This document shows, one piece after another, positions 41,217-51,199 of a DNA stretch of 64,000 bases. Below the pieces are notes generated by a model. It ran no database searches. It was not told the origin of the DNA and saw nothing but the letters and a program-made list of their open reading frames with translations. Each line of letters starts with the position of its first letter. Position 1 is the stretch's first letter. Origin of the DNA: Butyricicoccus pullicaecorum (GTDB lineage: Bacteria > Bacillota > Clostridia > Oscillospirales > Butyricicoccaceae); contig JAGZIY010000017.1 in the NCBI GenBank assembly GCA_018365995.1, forward strand, positions 13,537-77,536, read 5' to 3'. Made by a program: the position numbers and the translations under genes.

Positions 41217-43301
41217 ATGCCTAGAGAATTTTCGCTGGCTAAAACCAGAAACATCGGCATCATGGCACACATTGATGCTGGTAAAACAACTACGACCGAG
41301 CGTATTCTGTATTACACCGGCGTAAATTATAAGGTTGGCGATACCCATGATGGTACCGCTACTATGGACTGGATGGAGCAGGAGCAGGAGCGTGGTATTA
41401 CCATTACCTCTGCTGCAACCACCTGTCAGTGGAAGGATCACCGTATCAACATCATTGATACCCCAGGTCACGTTGACTTCACCGTTGAGGTGCAGCGTTC
41501 TCTGCGTGTACTCGATGGTTCGGTGACTGTATTTTGTGCAAAGGGCGGTGTAGAGCCGCAGTCTGAGACCGTTTGGCATCAGGCTGATGACTATAAGGTT
41601 CCGCGTATGGCGTTCGTCAACAAGATGGACATCATGGGCGCTGACTTCTACAACGTTATTGATATGATGAAGGACCGCCTCAAGTGTAATGCGGTTCCGA
41701 TTCAGCTGCCAATCGGCAAGGAGGAAACCTTTAAGGGCATCGTCGATTTGATGACCATGCGTGCAGAGGTTTACTATGACGATATGGGCAAGGATATCCG
41801 TGATGAGGATATCCCAGCTGATATGATGGACAAGGCGCAGGAATACCATGATGCAATGGTAGAGTCCATCTGCGAACTCGACGAGGATCTCATGATGAAG
41901 TACCTCGAGGGCGAGGAGATTTCGGTTGATGAGTTGAAGGCTGCTCTGCGTAAGGGTGTCTGCAACGTAGAAATCATTCCGGTTATGTGTGGTACTGCAT
42001 ACCGCATGAAGGGTGTACAGATGCTGCTTGACGCAGTTGTTGACTATATGCCTGCTCCGACAGATGTTCCTGCAATCAAGGGTATCAATCCGGATACCGA
42101 GGAAGAAGATGAGCGTCCGTCCTCTGACGAGGCACCATTCTCCGCGCTGGCATTTAAGATTATGACCGACCCATATGTTGGTCGTCTGACTTTCTTCCGC
42201 GTTTACTCCGGTACGATCGCTGCTGGCTCTTCGGTGCTCAATGCAACCAAGGGTCATCGTGAGCGTCTGGGTCGTATCCTGCAGATGCATGCAAACTCCC
42301 GTAAGGATATCGATATCGTTTATGCAGGTGATATCGCTGCTGGTGTTGGCTTTAAGAATACAACGACCGGTGACACCCTGTGTGATGAGAAGCATCCGAT
42401 TATCCTCGAGTCCATGAACTTCCCAGAGCCTGTTATCCGTGTTGCAATCGAGCCAAAGACAAAGGCTGGTCAGGAGAAGATGGGCGTTGCACTATCCAAG
42501 CTGGCTGAGGAAGACCCGACTTTCCGCACCTATACAGATGAGGAAACCGGTCAGACCATCATCGCTGGTATGGGTGAGCTGCATCTGGAAATTATTGTTG
42601 ACCGTCTGCTTCGCGAATTTAAGGTAGAAGCAAATGTAGGTGAACCGCAGGTTGCTTACAAGGAGACCATTCGCCGTTCTGCTGATGTGGACATGAAGTA
42701 TGCACGTCAGTCTGGTGGTAAGGGTCAGTATGGTCACGTTAAGATCATCGTTGAGCCAAATGAATCCGGCAAGGGTTATGAGTTCATCAACAAGGTTGTT
42801 GGCGGCGCAATCCCGAAGGAATATATCGAGCCTGTTAATCAGGGTATCCAGGGTGCAATGCAGGCTGGTGTACTCGCTGGTTATCCGGTAGTAGACGTTA
42901 AGGTTACTCTGTATGATGGATCTTTCCATGAAGTCGACTCCTCTGAAATGGCGTTTAAGATCGCTGGTTCTATGGCGTTTAAGGAAGCAATGCGCAAGGC
43001 AGATCCGGTTCTGATGGAGCCGATCATGCAGGTTGACGTAATGGTTCCAGAGGACTATATGGGTGACGTTATCGGCGGTTTGAATGCACGCCGTGGTCAG
43101 ATTCAGGGTATGGAGCCGCGTGGCGGTGTTCAGGCAATCGGTGCAGCAGTACCGCTGTCTGAGATGTTCGGTTATGCAACTGCACTCCGTTCCAGCACAC
43201 AGGGTCGTGGTCAGTATACCATGTCTCCGAGCCACTACACTGAGGTTCCGAAGTCCGTACAGGATAAAATTATTGACGCACGCAATAAAAGCGACAACTA
43301 A
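41217..43301 (+). CDS. fusA: Elongation factor G
   Basis: A 694-residue translocation GTPase. The G motifs are AHIDAGKTT (P-loop), the switch II DTPGHVDF and NKMD; domains II-V follow, with GMGELHLEIIVDRL and the C-terminal MEPRGGVQAIGAAVPLSEMFGY. AAAGGAG precedes the ATG. It is part of the rpsL-rpsG-fusA-tuf cluster. No insertion or fusion was noticed. Confidence 0.97.
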   Translation: MPREFSLAKTRNIGIMAHIDAGKTTTTERILYYTGVNYKVGDTHDGTATMDWMEQEQERGITITSAATTCQWKDHRINIIDTPGHVDFTVEVQRSLRVLDGSVTVFCAKGGVEPQSETVWHQADDYKVPRMAFVNKMDIMGADFYNVIDMMKDRLKCNAVPIQLPIGKEETFKGIVDLMTMRAEVYYDDMGKDIRDEDIPADMMDKAQEYHDAMVESICELDEDLMMKYLEGEEISVDELKAALRKGVCNVEIIPVMCGTAYRMKGVQMLLDAVVDYMPAPTDVPAIKGINPDTEEEDERPSSDEAPFSALAFKIMTDPYVGRLTFFRVYSGTIAAGSSVLNATKGHRERLGRILQMHANSRKDIDIVYAGDIAAGVGFKNTTTGDTLCDEKHPIILESMNFPEPVIRVAIEPKTKAGQEKMGVALSKLAEEDPTFRTYTDEETGQTIIAGMGELHLEIIVDRLLREFKVEANVGEPQVAYKETIRRSADVDMKYARQSGGKGQYGHVKIIVEPNESGKGYEFINKVVGGAIPKEYIEPVNQGIQGAMQAGVLAGYPVVDVKVTLYDGSFHEVDSSEMAFKIAGSMAFKEAMRKADPVLMEPIMQVDVMVPEDYMGDVIGGLNARRGQIQGMEPRGGVQAIGAAVPLSEMFGYATALRSSTQGRGQYTMSPSHYTEVPKSVQDKIIDARNKSDN

Positions 43302-43411
43302 TAGTTGATTTTTTCGCGAAAGTATTTTAGAATAGTGTTATCAATTGACTTATTCTACGAAGAGACATTCTCAAAGGAATGTTTTCAAAAACACACAAGG
43401 AGGCTTCTCAA

Positions 43412-44614
43412 ATGGCTAAGGAAAAATTTGAACGTAATAAGCCGCATCTTAACATTGGTACTATCGGTCACGTTGACCATGGTAAGACCACTCTGACTGC
43501 GGCAATCACCAAGGTTCTGGCTCTGCTGGGTGACGCTGAGTTCCAGGCATACGACGCAATCGACAAGGCTCCAGAAGAGAAGGAGCGCGGCATTACCATT
43601 AACACCTCTCACGTTGAGTATCAGACCGAGAAGCGTCACTATGCTCACGTTGACTGCCCAGGTCATGCTGACTACGTTAAGAACATGATCACTGGTGCTG
43701 CTCAGATGGACGGCGCTATCCTCGTTGTTTCTTCTGCAGACGGCCCGATGCCTCAGACTCGTGAGCACATTCTGCTCGCTCGTCAGGTAGGCGTTCCTTA
43801 TATCGTTGTATTCATGAATAAGGTCGATCAGGTTGACGATCCTGAACTGCTGGATCTGGTAGAGATGGAAATCCGTGACCTGCTGTCCACCTATGACTTC
43901 CCGGGCGATGACACTCCGGTTATCCGTGGTTCCGCTCTGAATGTCCTGACTTGCGAGTCCAAGGATCCGGCTGCTCCGGAGTATGCTTGTGTTCGTGAGC
44001 TGATGGACGCTGTTGACAGCTACATTCCGGATCCGACTCGTAACGACGAGCTGCCGTTCCTGATGCCTGTCGAGGACGTATTCTCTATCACAGGTCGTGG
44101 TACTGTTGCTACCGGTCGTGTAGAGCGTGGCGTTCTGAAGCTGAGTGAGGAAGTTGAAATCGTAGGTCTGATGGAGGCTCCTCGCAAGACTGTTGTAACC
44201 GGTATCGAAATGTTCCGCAAGCTGCTGGACTACGCTGAGGCTGGTGACAACATCGGTGCTCTGCTCCGTGGTATCCAGAAGACTGATATCGAGCGTGGTC
44301 AGGTTCTGGCTAAGCCGGGTACTATTCATCCGCACACCAAGTTCAAGGGTCAGGTATACGTTCTGAAGAAGGAAGAAGGCGGTCGTCATACTCCTTTCTT
44401 CAACAACTACCGTCCTCAGTTCTACTTCCGTACAACTGACGTAACTGGTGTTATCGCTCTGCCAGAAGGCACTGAGATGTGCATGCCTGGCGATAACGTT
44501 GAAATGGACGTTGAGCTGATTACTCCTATCGCTATCGAGGAAGGTCTGCGTTTCGCTATCCGTGAGGGTGGTCGTACCGTAGGTTCTGGCGTCGTTGTAA
44601 AGGTTAACGAGTAA
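43412..44614 (+). CDS. tuf: Elongation factor Tu
   Basis: A 400-residue aminoacyl-tRNA carrier GTPase. GHVDHGKTTLTAAI, DCPGHADYVKNMITGA and NKVD are the GTP-binding motifs; GTVATGRVERG and RTTDVTGVIALPEG lie in the beta-barrel domains. AGGAGG lies before the ATG at 43412. It has markedly T/C-ending favoured codons (for example GCT, GTT, CGT), as expected for one of the most highly expressed genes. A strong terminator follows. Confidence 0.97.
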   Translation: MAKEKFERNKPHLNIGTIGHVDHGKTTLTAAITKVLALLGDAEFQAYDAIDKAPEEKERGITINTSHVEYQTEKRHYAHVDCPGHADYVKNMITGAAQMDGAILVVSSADGPMPQTREHILLARQVGVPYIVVFMNKVDQVDDPELLDLVEMEIRDLLSTYDFPGDDTPVIRGSALNVLTCESKDPAAPEYACVRELMDAVDSYIPDPTRNDELPFLMPVEDVFSITGRGTVATGRVERGVLKLSEEVEIVGLMEAPRKTVVTGIEMFRKLLDYAEAGDNIGALLRGIQKTDIERGQVLAKPGTIHPHTKFKGQVYVLKKEEGGRHTPFFNNYRPQFYFRTTDVTGVIALPEGTEMCMPGDNVEMDVELITPIAIEEGLRFAIREGGRTVGSGVVVKVNE

Positions 44615-44625
44615 TTCGGAATTAT

Positions 44626-44656
44626 AAAGCCCCTGCCAAATGGCAGGGGCTTTTTT
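44626..44656 (+). terminator. Terminator of the str-tuf cluster
   Basis: A 13-bp stem AAAGCCCCTGCCA/TGGCAGGGGCTTT with an AA loop and six Ts. Confidence 0.93.
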
Positions 44657-44722
44657 ATCTTTGTATGAAAAGGCACCTGCTTTCTTTTTACCACATAGAA
44701 TGGGAAAAGGAGGTGTAATCCA

Positions 44723-45010
44723 ATGAGTTTTCTGGGGCAATGTGTCATTGGGACATTTGCGGCAATCGGCTTTATTTGCATTTTGAAAATGGGATATGAT
44801 ATAATCTTTAATAGCATGGTCTGTCCAAAGGGGAAAGCGATATTATATATTTATGCACCAAAGGAGGATGCCCAGACCGAACAGCTGCTTCGGCAGGCGG
44901 TGTTGGCACGCAGAGCTTATTTGCCGGGAATGGTAATTTATTGGATCGATACCGGAAAATCAGAGAAAACAGATATAGAGGATTTGATTCAGGAAGATCA
45001 CGTAATTTGA
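44723..45010 (+). CDS. Small membrane-anchored protein of unknown function
   Basis: A 95-residue protein with one N-terminal helix (FLGQCVIGTFAAIGFICILKM) and a soluble domain (ILYIYAPKEDAQTEQLLRQA). AAAGGAGGTG precedes the ATG. It is located just before recD2, 26 bp apart. I do not recognise a family. A comparable short protein often stands here in related Clostridia as far as I recall. Confidence 0.6.
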   Translation: MSFLGQCVIGTFAAIGFICILKMGYDIIFNSMVCPKGKAILYIYAPKEDAQTEQLLRQAVLARRAYLPGMVIYWIDTGKSEKTDIEDLIQEDHVI

Positions 45011-45036
45011 GATAAAGCGGAAAGGAAATTGGGAAC

Positions 45037-47283
45037 GTGCAGGAAATACAAACGATTCAGGGAACGGTCACACAGATCGTCTTTCAAAATATTGAAAATG
45101 GCTATGTCGTTCTGCGTATGCTTGCGCGGGATGGGGAAGAGGTCACAGTAACAGGTGCGATTCCTAATTTGGGACTTGGAGAAGAACTTATTTGCTGTGG
45201 GCAATGGGTGACGCATCCTTCTTATGGTGAGCAGTTTAAAGCAGACAGTGTAGAGCGCAGGCTGCCGGAATCTGCGCGCGGTGTGGCGGAATATTTAGGG
45301 TCGGGTTTGATTCGTGGGATTGGTCCCAAGCTTGCGGTGCGCATTGCGGAGGTCTTTGGCACTTCTGCTTTTGACATACTGCAAAATGAGCCGGAACGGC
45401 TGACCGAGATCCGCGGAATTACTGCGCGTAAAGCACGGGACATTGGAAAGCAATTCACCGAAATGAGTGAAATGCGTTTGTTGATGGATTTTTTGACAGA
45501 AAATAATTTACCAGTCGCGCTGACACCACTCCTATACAAGCGTCTGGGCGTTGCCGCTGTTGATGCGCTTAATGAGAATCCTTATTTACTCTGTGATGAA
45601 TATTATGGGGTAGAATTTCAGCTTGCTGATCAGCTTGCGGAAAATTTGGAGATTCCAAGGCTTGCGACTGAGCGCTGTGATGCCGCAATTTTATACACAA
45701 TGCGTTTTAATCTGGATAATGGGCATACATTTATTCCGGTGGATAAGCTGATTCAGGCAACGGTCACTCTACTTTCTGATGATGAAACTGAGATCGAGCC
45801 GGCAAGGGTTGAGGAGGGGATTGCAAGGCTTGAGGGCACCGGACAGCTGGTGCGGGAGTTTATATGTAAGCGAGATGCCGTTTATCTCTATGCAATGCAC
45901 GAGGCAGAGGACTATCTTGCGGATAGCTTGCGGGAGATGTCAAAAAGAGAATATCAATATGATTTTGATATAGAAGAACTGGTTGCTGCTTTGGAGACAG
46001 ATTCTGAAATAGATTATGCGCCATTGCAGCGGCAGGCAATCGTGGCAGCGGGACGGTATGGTGTTACTATATTGACAGGGGGACCCGGTACCGGTAAGAC
46101 GACTACGGTGCGCGGCATGCTGGATCTGTATGAAGCGCTGGGGTTACAGGTTTTGCTGGCAGCGCCCACAGGACGTGCGGCAAAACGCTTGTCTGAATTG
46201 TGTGGAATGGAGGCAAAAACAATTCACCGCTTGTTGGAGGCAGGCTATGTGGCAGGTGGCGGCAGGCTGACCTTTCAGCGCTGTGCGACCAATCCGTTGG
46301 AATGTGATGTTGTGATATTAGATGAGGTATCGATGGTCGATGTGGTACTGATGCAGGCGCTTTTAGAGGCATTGCCAAACGGCGCCCGTTTGGTACTTGT
46401 AGGGGATGCTGACCAGCTGCCGCCAGTTGGTCCCGGGAACTTCCTGAGAGATTTGATTGGTTCCGGTTGTGTACCTGTGATAGAACTGACAGAAATTTTC
46501 AGGCAGGCACAAAAAAGCGATATTGTTATGAATGCCCATGCCATCAATTTGGGGCAGATGCCAACCCCGTCTGGAAAAGAGGGCGATTTTTTCATTATGC
46601 GCAAGGAAAATACAGCAGACATTATGTCTACTGTGGTTTCTCTATGCAAGGATCGCTTGCCGCGTTATTATGGTCTATCTGCCAGCCAGATTCAGGTACT
46701 GACTCCCGCCAGACGACAGGGGGCAGGAACGATTCCGCTCAATCGCATGCTGCAAGAAGCGCTTAACCCACCACGGGATGGTAAGCCGGAAAAACGATTT
46801 GGAGATGTGATTTTTCGAGAAGGAGACCGTGTCATGCAGATACGCAATAACTATGATATTGTGTGGGAGAGTGTGGACGGTACAGAAACCGGAACCGGTA
46901 TGTTTAATGGAGATGTCGGTGAGATCATACAGATTTCCCCTGCACAGGAATGTCTGGTAGTGCGATTTGATGACAGAGTTGCGACTTATATGTTTGATAT
47001 GCTGGGAGAATTGGAGCTTGCCTATGCCATGACCGTACATAAGGCACAGGGCAGTGAATTCGATGCGGTTGTCGTCGCTGTATCACGCGAAATGTCTCGT
47101 CGATTGCTGACGCGTTCGATTTTATATACTGCCATTACCCGTGCCAAGAAGCTGTTGGTGCTGGTGGGAAATGGGGATGCCATTGCTTATATGGTACAGA
47201 CCAATGTACGAAACAAACGATATTCTGCACTGCGTACCCGCTTACGCAGAAGTGGGGAAACACAGGAGGAGCGAGAGGAATGA
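45037..47283 (+). CDS. recD2: RecD2-type 5'-3' DNA helicase
   Basis: A 748-residue SF1B helicase with an N-terminal OB-like segment, helix-hairpin-helix repeats (GLIRGIGPKLAVRIAEVFG and LTEIRGITARKARDIGKQF), Walker A LTGGPGTGKTTT, Walker B DEVSMVD, and the C-terminal AMTVHKAQGSEFDAV motif. Unlike RecD of the RecBCD complex it is stand-alone and works in replication-linked DNA repair. A GTG start at 45037 follows AAAGGAAATTGGG. Its stop overlaps the next gene (ATGA). Confidence 0.93.
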   Translation: MQEIQTIQGTVTQIVFQNIENGYVVLRMLARDGEEVTVTGAIPNLGLGEELICCGQWVTHPSYGEQFKADSVERRLPESARGVAEYLGSGLIRGIGPKLAVRIAEVFGTSAFDILQNEPERLTEIRGITARKARDIGKQFTEMSEMRLLMDFLTENNLPVALTPLLYKRLGVAAVDALNENPYLLCDEYYGVEFQLADQLAENLEIPRLATERCDAAILYTMRFNLDNGHTFIPVDKLIQATVTLLSDDETEIEPARVEEGIARLEGTGQLVREFICKRDAVYLYAMHEAEDYLADSLREMSKREYQYDFDIEELVAALETDSEIDYAPLQRQAIVAAGRYGVTILTGGPGTGKTTTVRGMLDLYEALGLQVLLAAPTGRAAKRLSELCGMEAKTIHRLLEAGYVAGGGRLTFQRCATNPLECDVVILDEVSMVDVVLMQALLEALPNGARLVLVGDADQLPPVGPGNFLRDLIGSGCVPVIELTEIFRQAQKSDIVMNAHAINLGQMPTPSGKEGDFFIMRKENTADIMSTVVSLCKDRLPRYYGLSASQIQVLTPARRQGAGTIPLNRMLQEALNPPRDGKPEKRFGDVIFREGDRVMQIRNNYDIVWESVDGTETGTGMFNGDVGEIIQISPAQECLVVRFDDRVATYMFDMLGELELAYAMTVHKAQGSEFDAVVVAVSREMSRRLLTRSILYTAITRAKKLLVLVGNGDAIAYMVQTNVRNKRYSALRTRLRRSGETQEEREE

Positions 47284-47939
47284 GTCGGTTATTGAATGTA
47301 CTGTTTCCGCCGCGCTGTGTCCTATGCAGATGTGAAATCACCGGAGAGGCGCAGGTTTGTCCGAATTGTGCGGAGGAACTGCAAGGACAGTATCAGGTCA
47401 GACAGAGAGAACAGGTTGCAGGGTGTACACAGACCGTCTCTGCCTTATGCTATCGAGGAAAGATACGGCGTGCGCTGGTGACCTGTAAATATGGAAAAAA
47501 GATGGTGATTGGGAAATGGGGCGGCGGGCAAATTGCGGCTTGTCTGCTGCGTTGTATGCCAGAGTGGAAGCCGGATCTCATTACCTATGTGCCAACGACG
47601 CTGGGACACTGGTGGAATCGTGGTTTTAATTTATCGAAAGTTTTTGCATTGGAAACAGCAAAGCAGTGTGGATTGCCCTGTGTCAGCACTTTGCACCGAA
47701 AGTGGTTTGCAAAATCCCAACTCCAGACCCACTCGATGCAGAGCAGACGGGAGAATGCTGTCCGAGCCTACTTTCCGCGTAAAGGGTGTCAGCTTACGGG
47801 AAAGCGTATTGTACTGGTCGATGATGTTCTAACAAGTGGTGCAACTGCAAGCACTTGTGCAGCAATTTTACGGGAGATGGGTGCTGCGGAGGTGTTCTTT
47901 GTGAGTCTGGCAAAAACACCGAACAATCGGGAAAAATGA
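47280..47939 (+). CDS. ComF-type phosphoribosyltransferase-like protein
   Basis: A 219-residue protein. An N-terminal four-cysteine zinc finger (CVLCRCE and CPNCAEE) is followed by a phosphoribosyltransferase fold with the PRPP motif IVLVDDVLTSGATAS. Such ComFC proteins help natural transformation, though most Clostridia retain it without other competence genes. It overlaps recD2 by 4 bp, so the two are translationally coupled. Confidence 0.9.
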   Translation: MSRLLNVLFPPRCVLCRCEITGEAQVCPNCAEELQGQYQVRQREQVAGCTQTVSALCYRGKIRRALVTCKYGKKMVIGKWGGGQIAACLLRCMPEWKPDLITYVPTTLGHWWNRGFNLSKVFALETAKQCGLPCVSTLHRKWFAKSQLQTHSMQSRRENAVRAYFPRKGCQLTGKRIVLVDDVLTSGATASTCAAILREMGAAEVFFVSLAKTPNNREK

Positions 47940-48002
47940 TAAAAAATGGTGAAAATACCACATAGAATTGAAAAAATAATTCGTAAAAAACGCAAAGCAG
48001 AC

Positions 48003-48030
48003 TTGCATTTGTCTAAAATGGCGGTATAAT
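48003..48030 (+). promoter_or_regulatory. Promoter of mreB
   Basis: TTGCAT (48003-48008), 16-bp spacer, TATAAT (48025-48030), about 70 nt before the start. Confidence 0.7.
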
Positions 48031-48106
48031 ATAATTATCGAAGTCTATCCATAGACGCAGACGGGGCATTTGCCCACAGAATTTGAAAAGGTTGGTTGGT
48101 CGCTTT

Positions 48107-49135
48107 ATGTTTTTTTCGAGCGATATTGGTATTGATCTCGGTACGGCATCCGTACTCGTTTATGTAAAAGGAAAGGGTGTCGTGTTAAACGAGCCTTCCG
48201 TTGTTGCAGTCGATAAGCAGACCGGAAAAATCTTATCGGTAGGAGAAAAGGCGCAAAAGATGCTCGGTCGTACACCGGGAAATATTGTCGCGATTCGTCC
48301 TATGCGGGAGGGTGTCATTTCAGATTATGAAATGACTGAACGTATGATTAAGGAGTTTATTCGGAAGGTCATCGGTTTTCAGTTGTTTAAGCCCAATGTA
48401 GTCATGTGTGTACCCTCTATCATTACAGAGGTTGAGGAACGTGCAGTGATTGATGCCGGCACACAAGCAGGTGCAAAGCGTGTATTTCTGATTGAGGAAC
48501 CGCTTGCAGCAGCGATTGGCGCCGGTATTGACATTGCGCAGCCCGATGGAAATATGATTGTGGATATTGGTGGAGGTACAACAGATATCGCAGTTATTTC
48601 GTTGGGAGGGATTGTAGAGTCTACCTCGATCAAGATTGCAGGAGATAAGTTTGACGAAGCCATTGTAAAGTATATCCGCCGCACACACAATGCACTCATT
48701 GGTGAGCGGACGGCGGAAGAAATCAAGATAGGAATCGGCTGTGTGTATCCGCGTCCAGAGGAAATCTCCATGGAAATCAAGGGGCGCTGCCTGATGACCG
48801 GTCTGCCGCGTACCTTTACTGTGACCTCAACCGAGATCCTTGAGGCATTTGAGGAGGTTACTACCTCAATCGTAGAGGCAGTGCATACGGTACTTGAACG
48901 TACCCCGCCAGAACTTACAGGTGATATTTCAACCAATGGTATTGTAATGACGGGCGGTGGTGCGCTGATTTGGGGCTTTGATAAGCTCATTGCAGCAAAG
49001 ACAGGAATTCCGACCCATGTTGCGGAGAAAGCAATTTCCTGTGTTGCATTTGGTACAGGAAAATGTTTGGATCAGCTGGGAGCAATGCAGGACGGTACCA
49101 TGAACCTGTCCCGCCGTCGCCAGATGATGGGTTAA
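48107..49135 (+). CDS. mreB: Rod-shape actin homologue MreB (or Mbl)
   Basis: A 342-residue actin-fold ATPase: DIGIDLGTASVLVYVKGKGVV, IVDIGGGTTDIAVISLGG and MTGGGALIWGFDKLIAAKTG. It directs side-wall synthesis at the membrane. The ATG at 48107 is preceded by AAAGGTTGG; a TTG in the same frame lies 24 nt upstream. mreC and mreD are not downstream, so this may be a stand-alone copy or an Mbl/MreBH-type paralog. A terminator follows. Confidence 0.93.
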   Translation: MFFSSDIGIDLGTASVLVYVKGKGVVLNEPSVVAVDKQTGKILSVGEKAQKMLGRTPGNIVAIRPMREGVISDYEMTERMIKEFIRKVIGFQLFKPNVVMCVPSIITEVEERAVIDAGTQAGAKRVFLIEEPLAAAIGAGIDIAQPDGNMIVDIGGGTTDIAVISLGGIVESTSIKIAGDKFDEAIVKYIRRTHNALIGERTAEEIKIGIGCVYPRPEEISMEIKGRCLMTGLPRTFTVTSTEILEAFEEVTTSIVEAVHTVLERTPPELTGDISTNGIVMTGGGALIWGFDKLIAAKTGIPTHVAEKAISCVAFGTGKCLDQLGAMQDGTMNLSRRRQMMG

Positions 49136-49143
49136 ATAAAAAC

Positions 49144-49172
49144 AAAAAGCAGCGCATTATACGCTGCTTTTT
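49144..49172. terminator. Bidirectional terminator, mreB and AGCS symporter
   Basis: An 11-bp stem AAAAAGCAGCG/CGCTGCTTTTT. The 7-nt loop holds the TAA stop (49159-49157) of the minus-strand gene, as at 22847. Confidence 0.88.
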
Positions 49173-50473
49173 GTTTTTTGTAAAAATTGTCTGGTTTCTT
49201 TCGAAACTTCACCAGAGAGCGTCCAAAGACCGATGAGGTTGGGAAATGACATACAGGCAGCTGAGATATCCGTTACGAGAAGCAGTGGTGTGAGCGGGAG
49301 GTATCCGGAGAGAGCCGCAGAGCACACGATGAGGAGTGGGTATATGCGCAGGAACCAGCTTTGTACATGCAGCCATTTCAGACAAGATAAACCATAAAAA
49401 CTCCAGCCCAGAATGGTAGAGACCGCCAGAAATACAACGGTGATTCCAATAAACCAAGGGGCAAAATCACCAAGTACAGTGGCAAAGGCATAGATAGTCA
49501 TGGCAAGCCCGTCTGTACCACTTTGCCATGCTCCTGTGGTCAGCAGCACAAGTGCAGTCAACAGACAGACCACACAGGTGTCTACAAAGACCTCAACTGC
49601 TCCCAACATTCCGGTTTCACAAGGCGAATTGCTGTCTGAACTGCCATGTGCAATGGGGGCAGATCCCATACCGGCTTCATTGGAAAATATGCCCTTGGAG
49701 AAGCCGTCTGAGATTGTATGAGCTGTGATGACCCCAAGCAGTCCACCGCCGCATGCAAGAGGCTCCAACGCACCTGAAACAATTGCAGAGAGTGCTGATG
49801 GGATTTGGTCTGCGTGGAGTGCAACAACAAGCCCACCTATAAGAAGGTAGCTTCCTGTCATGAGGGGAACCAGTACAGAGGATACCTGTGCGATGAGCGC
49901 ACTGCCGCCGTATAGAACGGGGAGCAGCAGCAGGCAGACGATGAGGGCAATCAGCGGACGTGGGATTTGCACAAGGGGAGCAAGCGCTTCCGTGATTGCG
50001 CTTCCCTGTGCAGCAGCACTGGTGCCAATTGCGGAAAAGATGCAGCAAAAGGCAAAGAGATGTGCAAGGGCAGGCAGATGTGCACCGCGGGACAGGTAAA
50101 CCATCGGACCGCCGAGAGGTTCTGGACGGTGCTCACGGTATTTGACAGCGAGCAGCAGCTCGCTGTATTTGGTTGCCATGCCCAAAAAGGCTGCAACCAG
50201 CATCCAGAAAATTGCACCGGGTCCGCCTAAGGTCAAGGCGGAGGCAACACCTGCCAGATTGCCCACTCCCAGTGTTCCTCCGAGTGAGGTGCAAAGCGCT
50301 TCAAAGGGAGAGATACCATCAGCTTTTTGATTGCTTCTGCAGCGCAGAAGGTGTTTGACACACCAGAATTGCACGCCATGCGTGCGGAGTGTCAGGAGCA
50401 CGCCAGTTGCTGCGATAAACAGAACAGTGAACGGCCCCCAGAGTGTGTAGCGTATTTTTAAAATCCATTCCAT
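49157..50473 (-). CDS. Sodium:alanine/glycine symporter (AGCS family), second copy
   Basis: A 438-residue membrane protein with about eleven helices and the AGCS signatures SPFEALCTSLGGTLGVGNLAG and SKGIFSNEAGMGSAPIAHGSS. It differs strongly from the copy at 20375, so substrate range probably differs. The ATG at 50473 is chosen by alignment to the family; its ribosome site is weak and a TTG at 50503 is possible. It ends inside the shared terminator. Confidence 0.88.
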   Translation of the reverse strand: MEWILKIRYTLWGPFTVLFIAATGVLLTLRTHGVQFWCVKHLLRCRSNQKADGISPFEALCTSLGGTLGVGNLAGVASALTLGGPGAIFWMLVAAFLGMATKYSELLLAVKYREHRPEPLGGPMVYLSRGAHLPALAHLFAFCCIFSAIGTSAAAQGSAITEALAPLVQIPRPLIALIVCLLLLPVLYGGSALIAQVSSVLVPLMTGSYLLIGGLVVALHADQIPSALSAIVSGALEPLACGGGLLGVITAHTISDGFSKGIFSNEAGMGSAPIAHGSSDSNSPCETGMLGAVEVFVDTCVVCLLTALVLLTTGAWQSGTDGLAMTIYAFATVLGDFAPWFIGITVVFLAVSTILGWSFYGLSCLKWLHVQSWFLRIYPLLIVCSAALSGYLPLTPLLLVTDISAACMSFPNLIGLWTLSGEVSKETRQFLQKTKSSV

Positions 50474-50553
50474 GCTTTTTATATATGCGCCTTGACTGTT
50501 CAATAGAACCGTGATGTGATATCATAGAATCAATATACACAGGAGGACATAAC

Positions 50554-51057
50554 ATGACCGAGCAGGAAAAGTTTATGAAAGCAGCGTTAAAGCTTGCAAA
50601 GAAGGCGGCGGACGAGGGAGAGGTTCCGGTTGGCTGTGTTGTGGTCTGTGACGGGAAAATCGTGGGCAGGGGACGCAATCGGCGGGAGACCAAAAAGACA
50701 GCACTGGGACATGCAGAGTTGGAAGCGATTCAAAAGGCCTGCAAGAAGGTGGGTGGATGGCGGCTGCATCGGTGTGACTTGTACGTGACTTTGGAGCCAT
50801 GTCCCATGTGTGCAGGTGCGATTATCAATGCACGGATTCAGAATGTTTATTATGGAGCATCTGATGACAAAGCGGGGTCGTGCGGCTCTCTTGTCAATTT
50901 ATTCGATTTGCCTTATAATCACAAGCCGGAAATCATATCTGGATTGATGCAGCCGGAGTGTGTGGAGGAACTTCAGCGCTTCTTTCGGGCGCTTCGAGCG
51001 CGCAAAAAGGCGGAGAAAGAGCAGAGAAGGCAAATAGAAAAAACAGTTTCAGAATAG
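50554..51057 (+). CDS. tadA: tRNA-specific adenosine deaminase
   Basis: A 167-residue zinc deaminase that converts A34 to inosine in tRNA-Arg(ACG). The zinc and catalytic residues are H53 and E55 (GHAELEAI) with C83 and C86 (EPCPMCAGAI). AGGAGG precedes the ATG. The C-terminal 20 residues are very basic (RARKKAEKEQRRQ), compatible with RNA binding. A single-gene unit divergent from the AGCS gene. Confidence 0.93.
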   Translation: MTEQEKFMKAALKLAKKAADEGEVPVGCVVVCDGKIVGRGRNRRETKKTALGHAELEAIQKACKKVGGWRLHRCDLYVTLEPCPMCAGAIINARIQNVYYGASDDKAGSCGSLVNLFDLPYNHKPEIISGLMQPECVEELQRFFRALRARKKAEKEQRRQIEKTVSE

Positions 51058-51199
51058 AACGTATTCGCTAGGAATAAATTTTGTAGTTTACAATTTGTTC
51101 ACAAAAATAAATGATTTTTATAGGTGAAAGTGATGAAATGTTATGCTATGATATGATAAAGCTAGAAAACATTTTGAAAAGAGAGAAGGAGGAGCTCAC

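Noticed and set aside
40590..42395. A 601-residue open frame antisense to rpsG and fusA
   Set aside because: It is a shadow created by codon bias of highly expressed genes; no ribosome site, no domain, and fully inside real genes.
43385..44740. A 451-residue frame antisense to tuf
   Set aside because: Same effect of strong codon bias in tuf; composition lacks any family motif.
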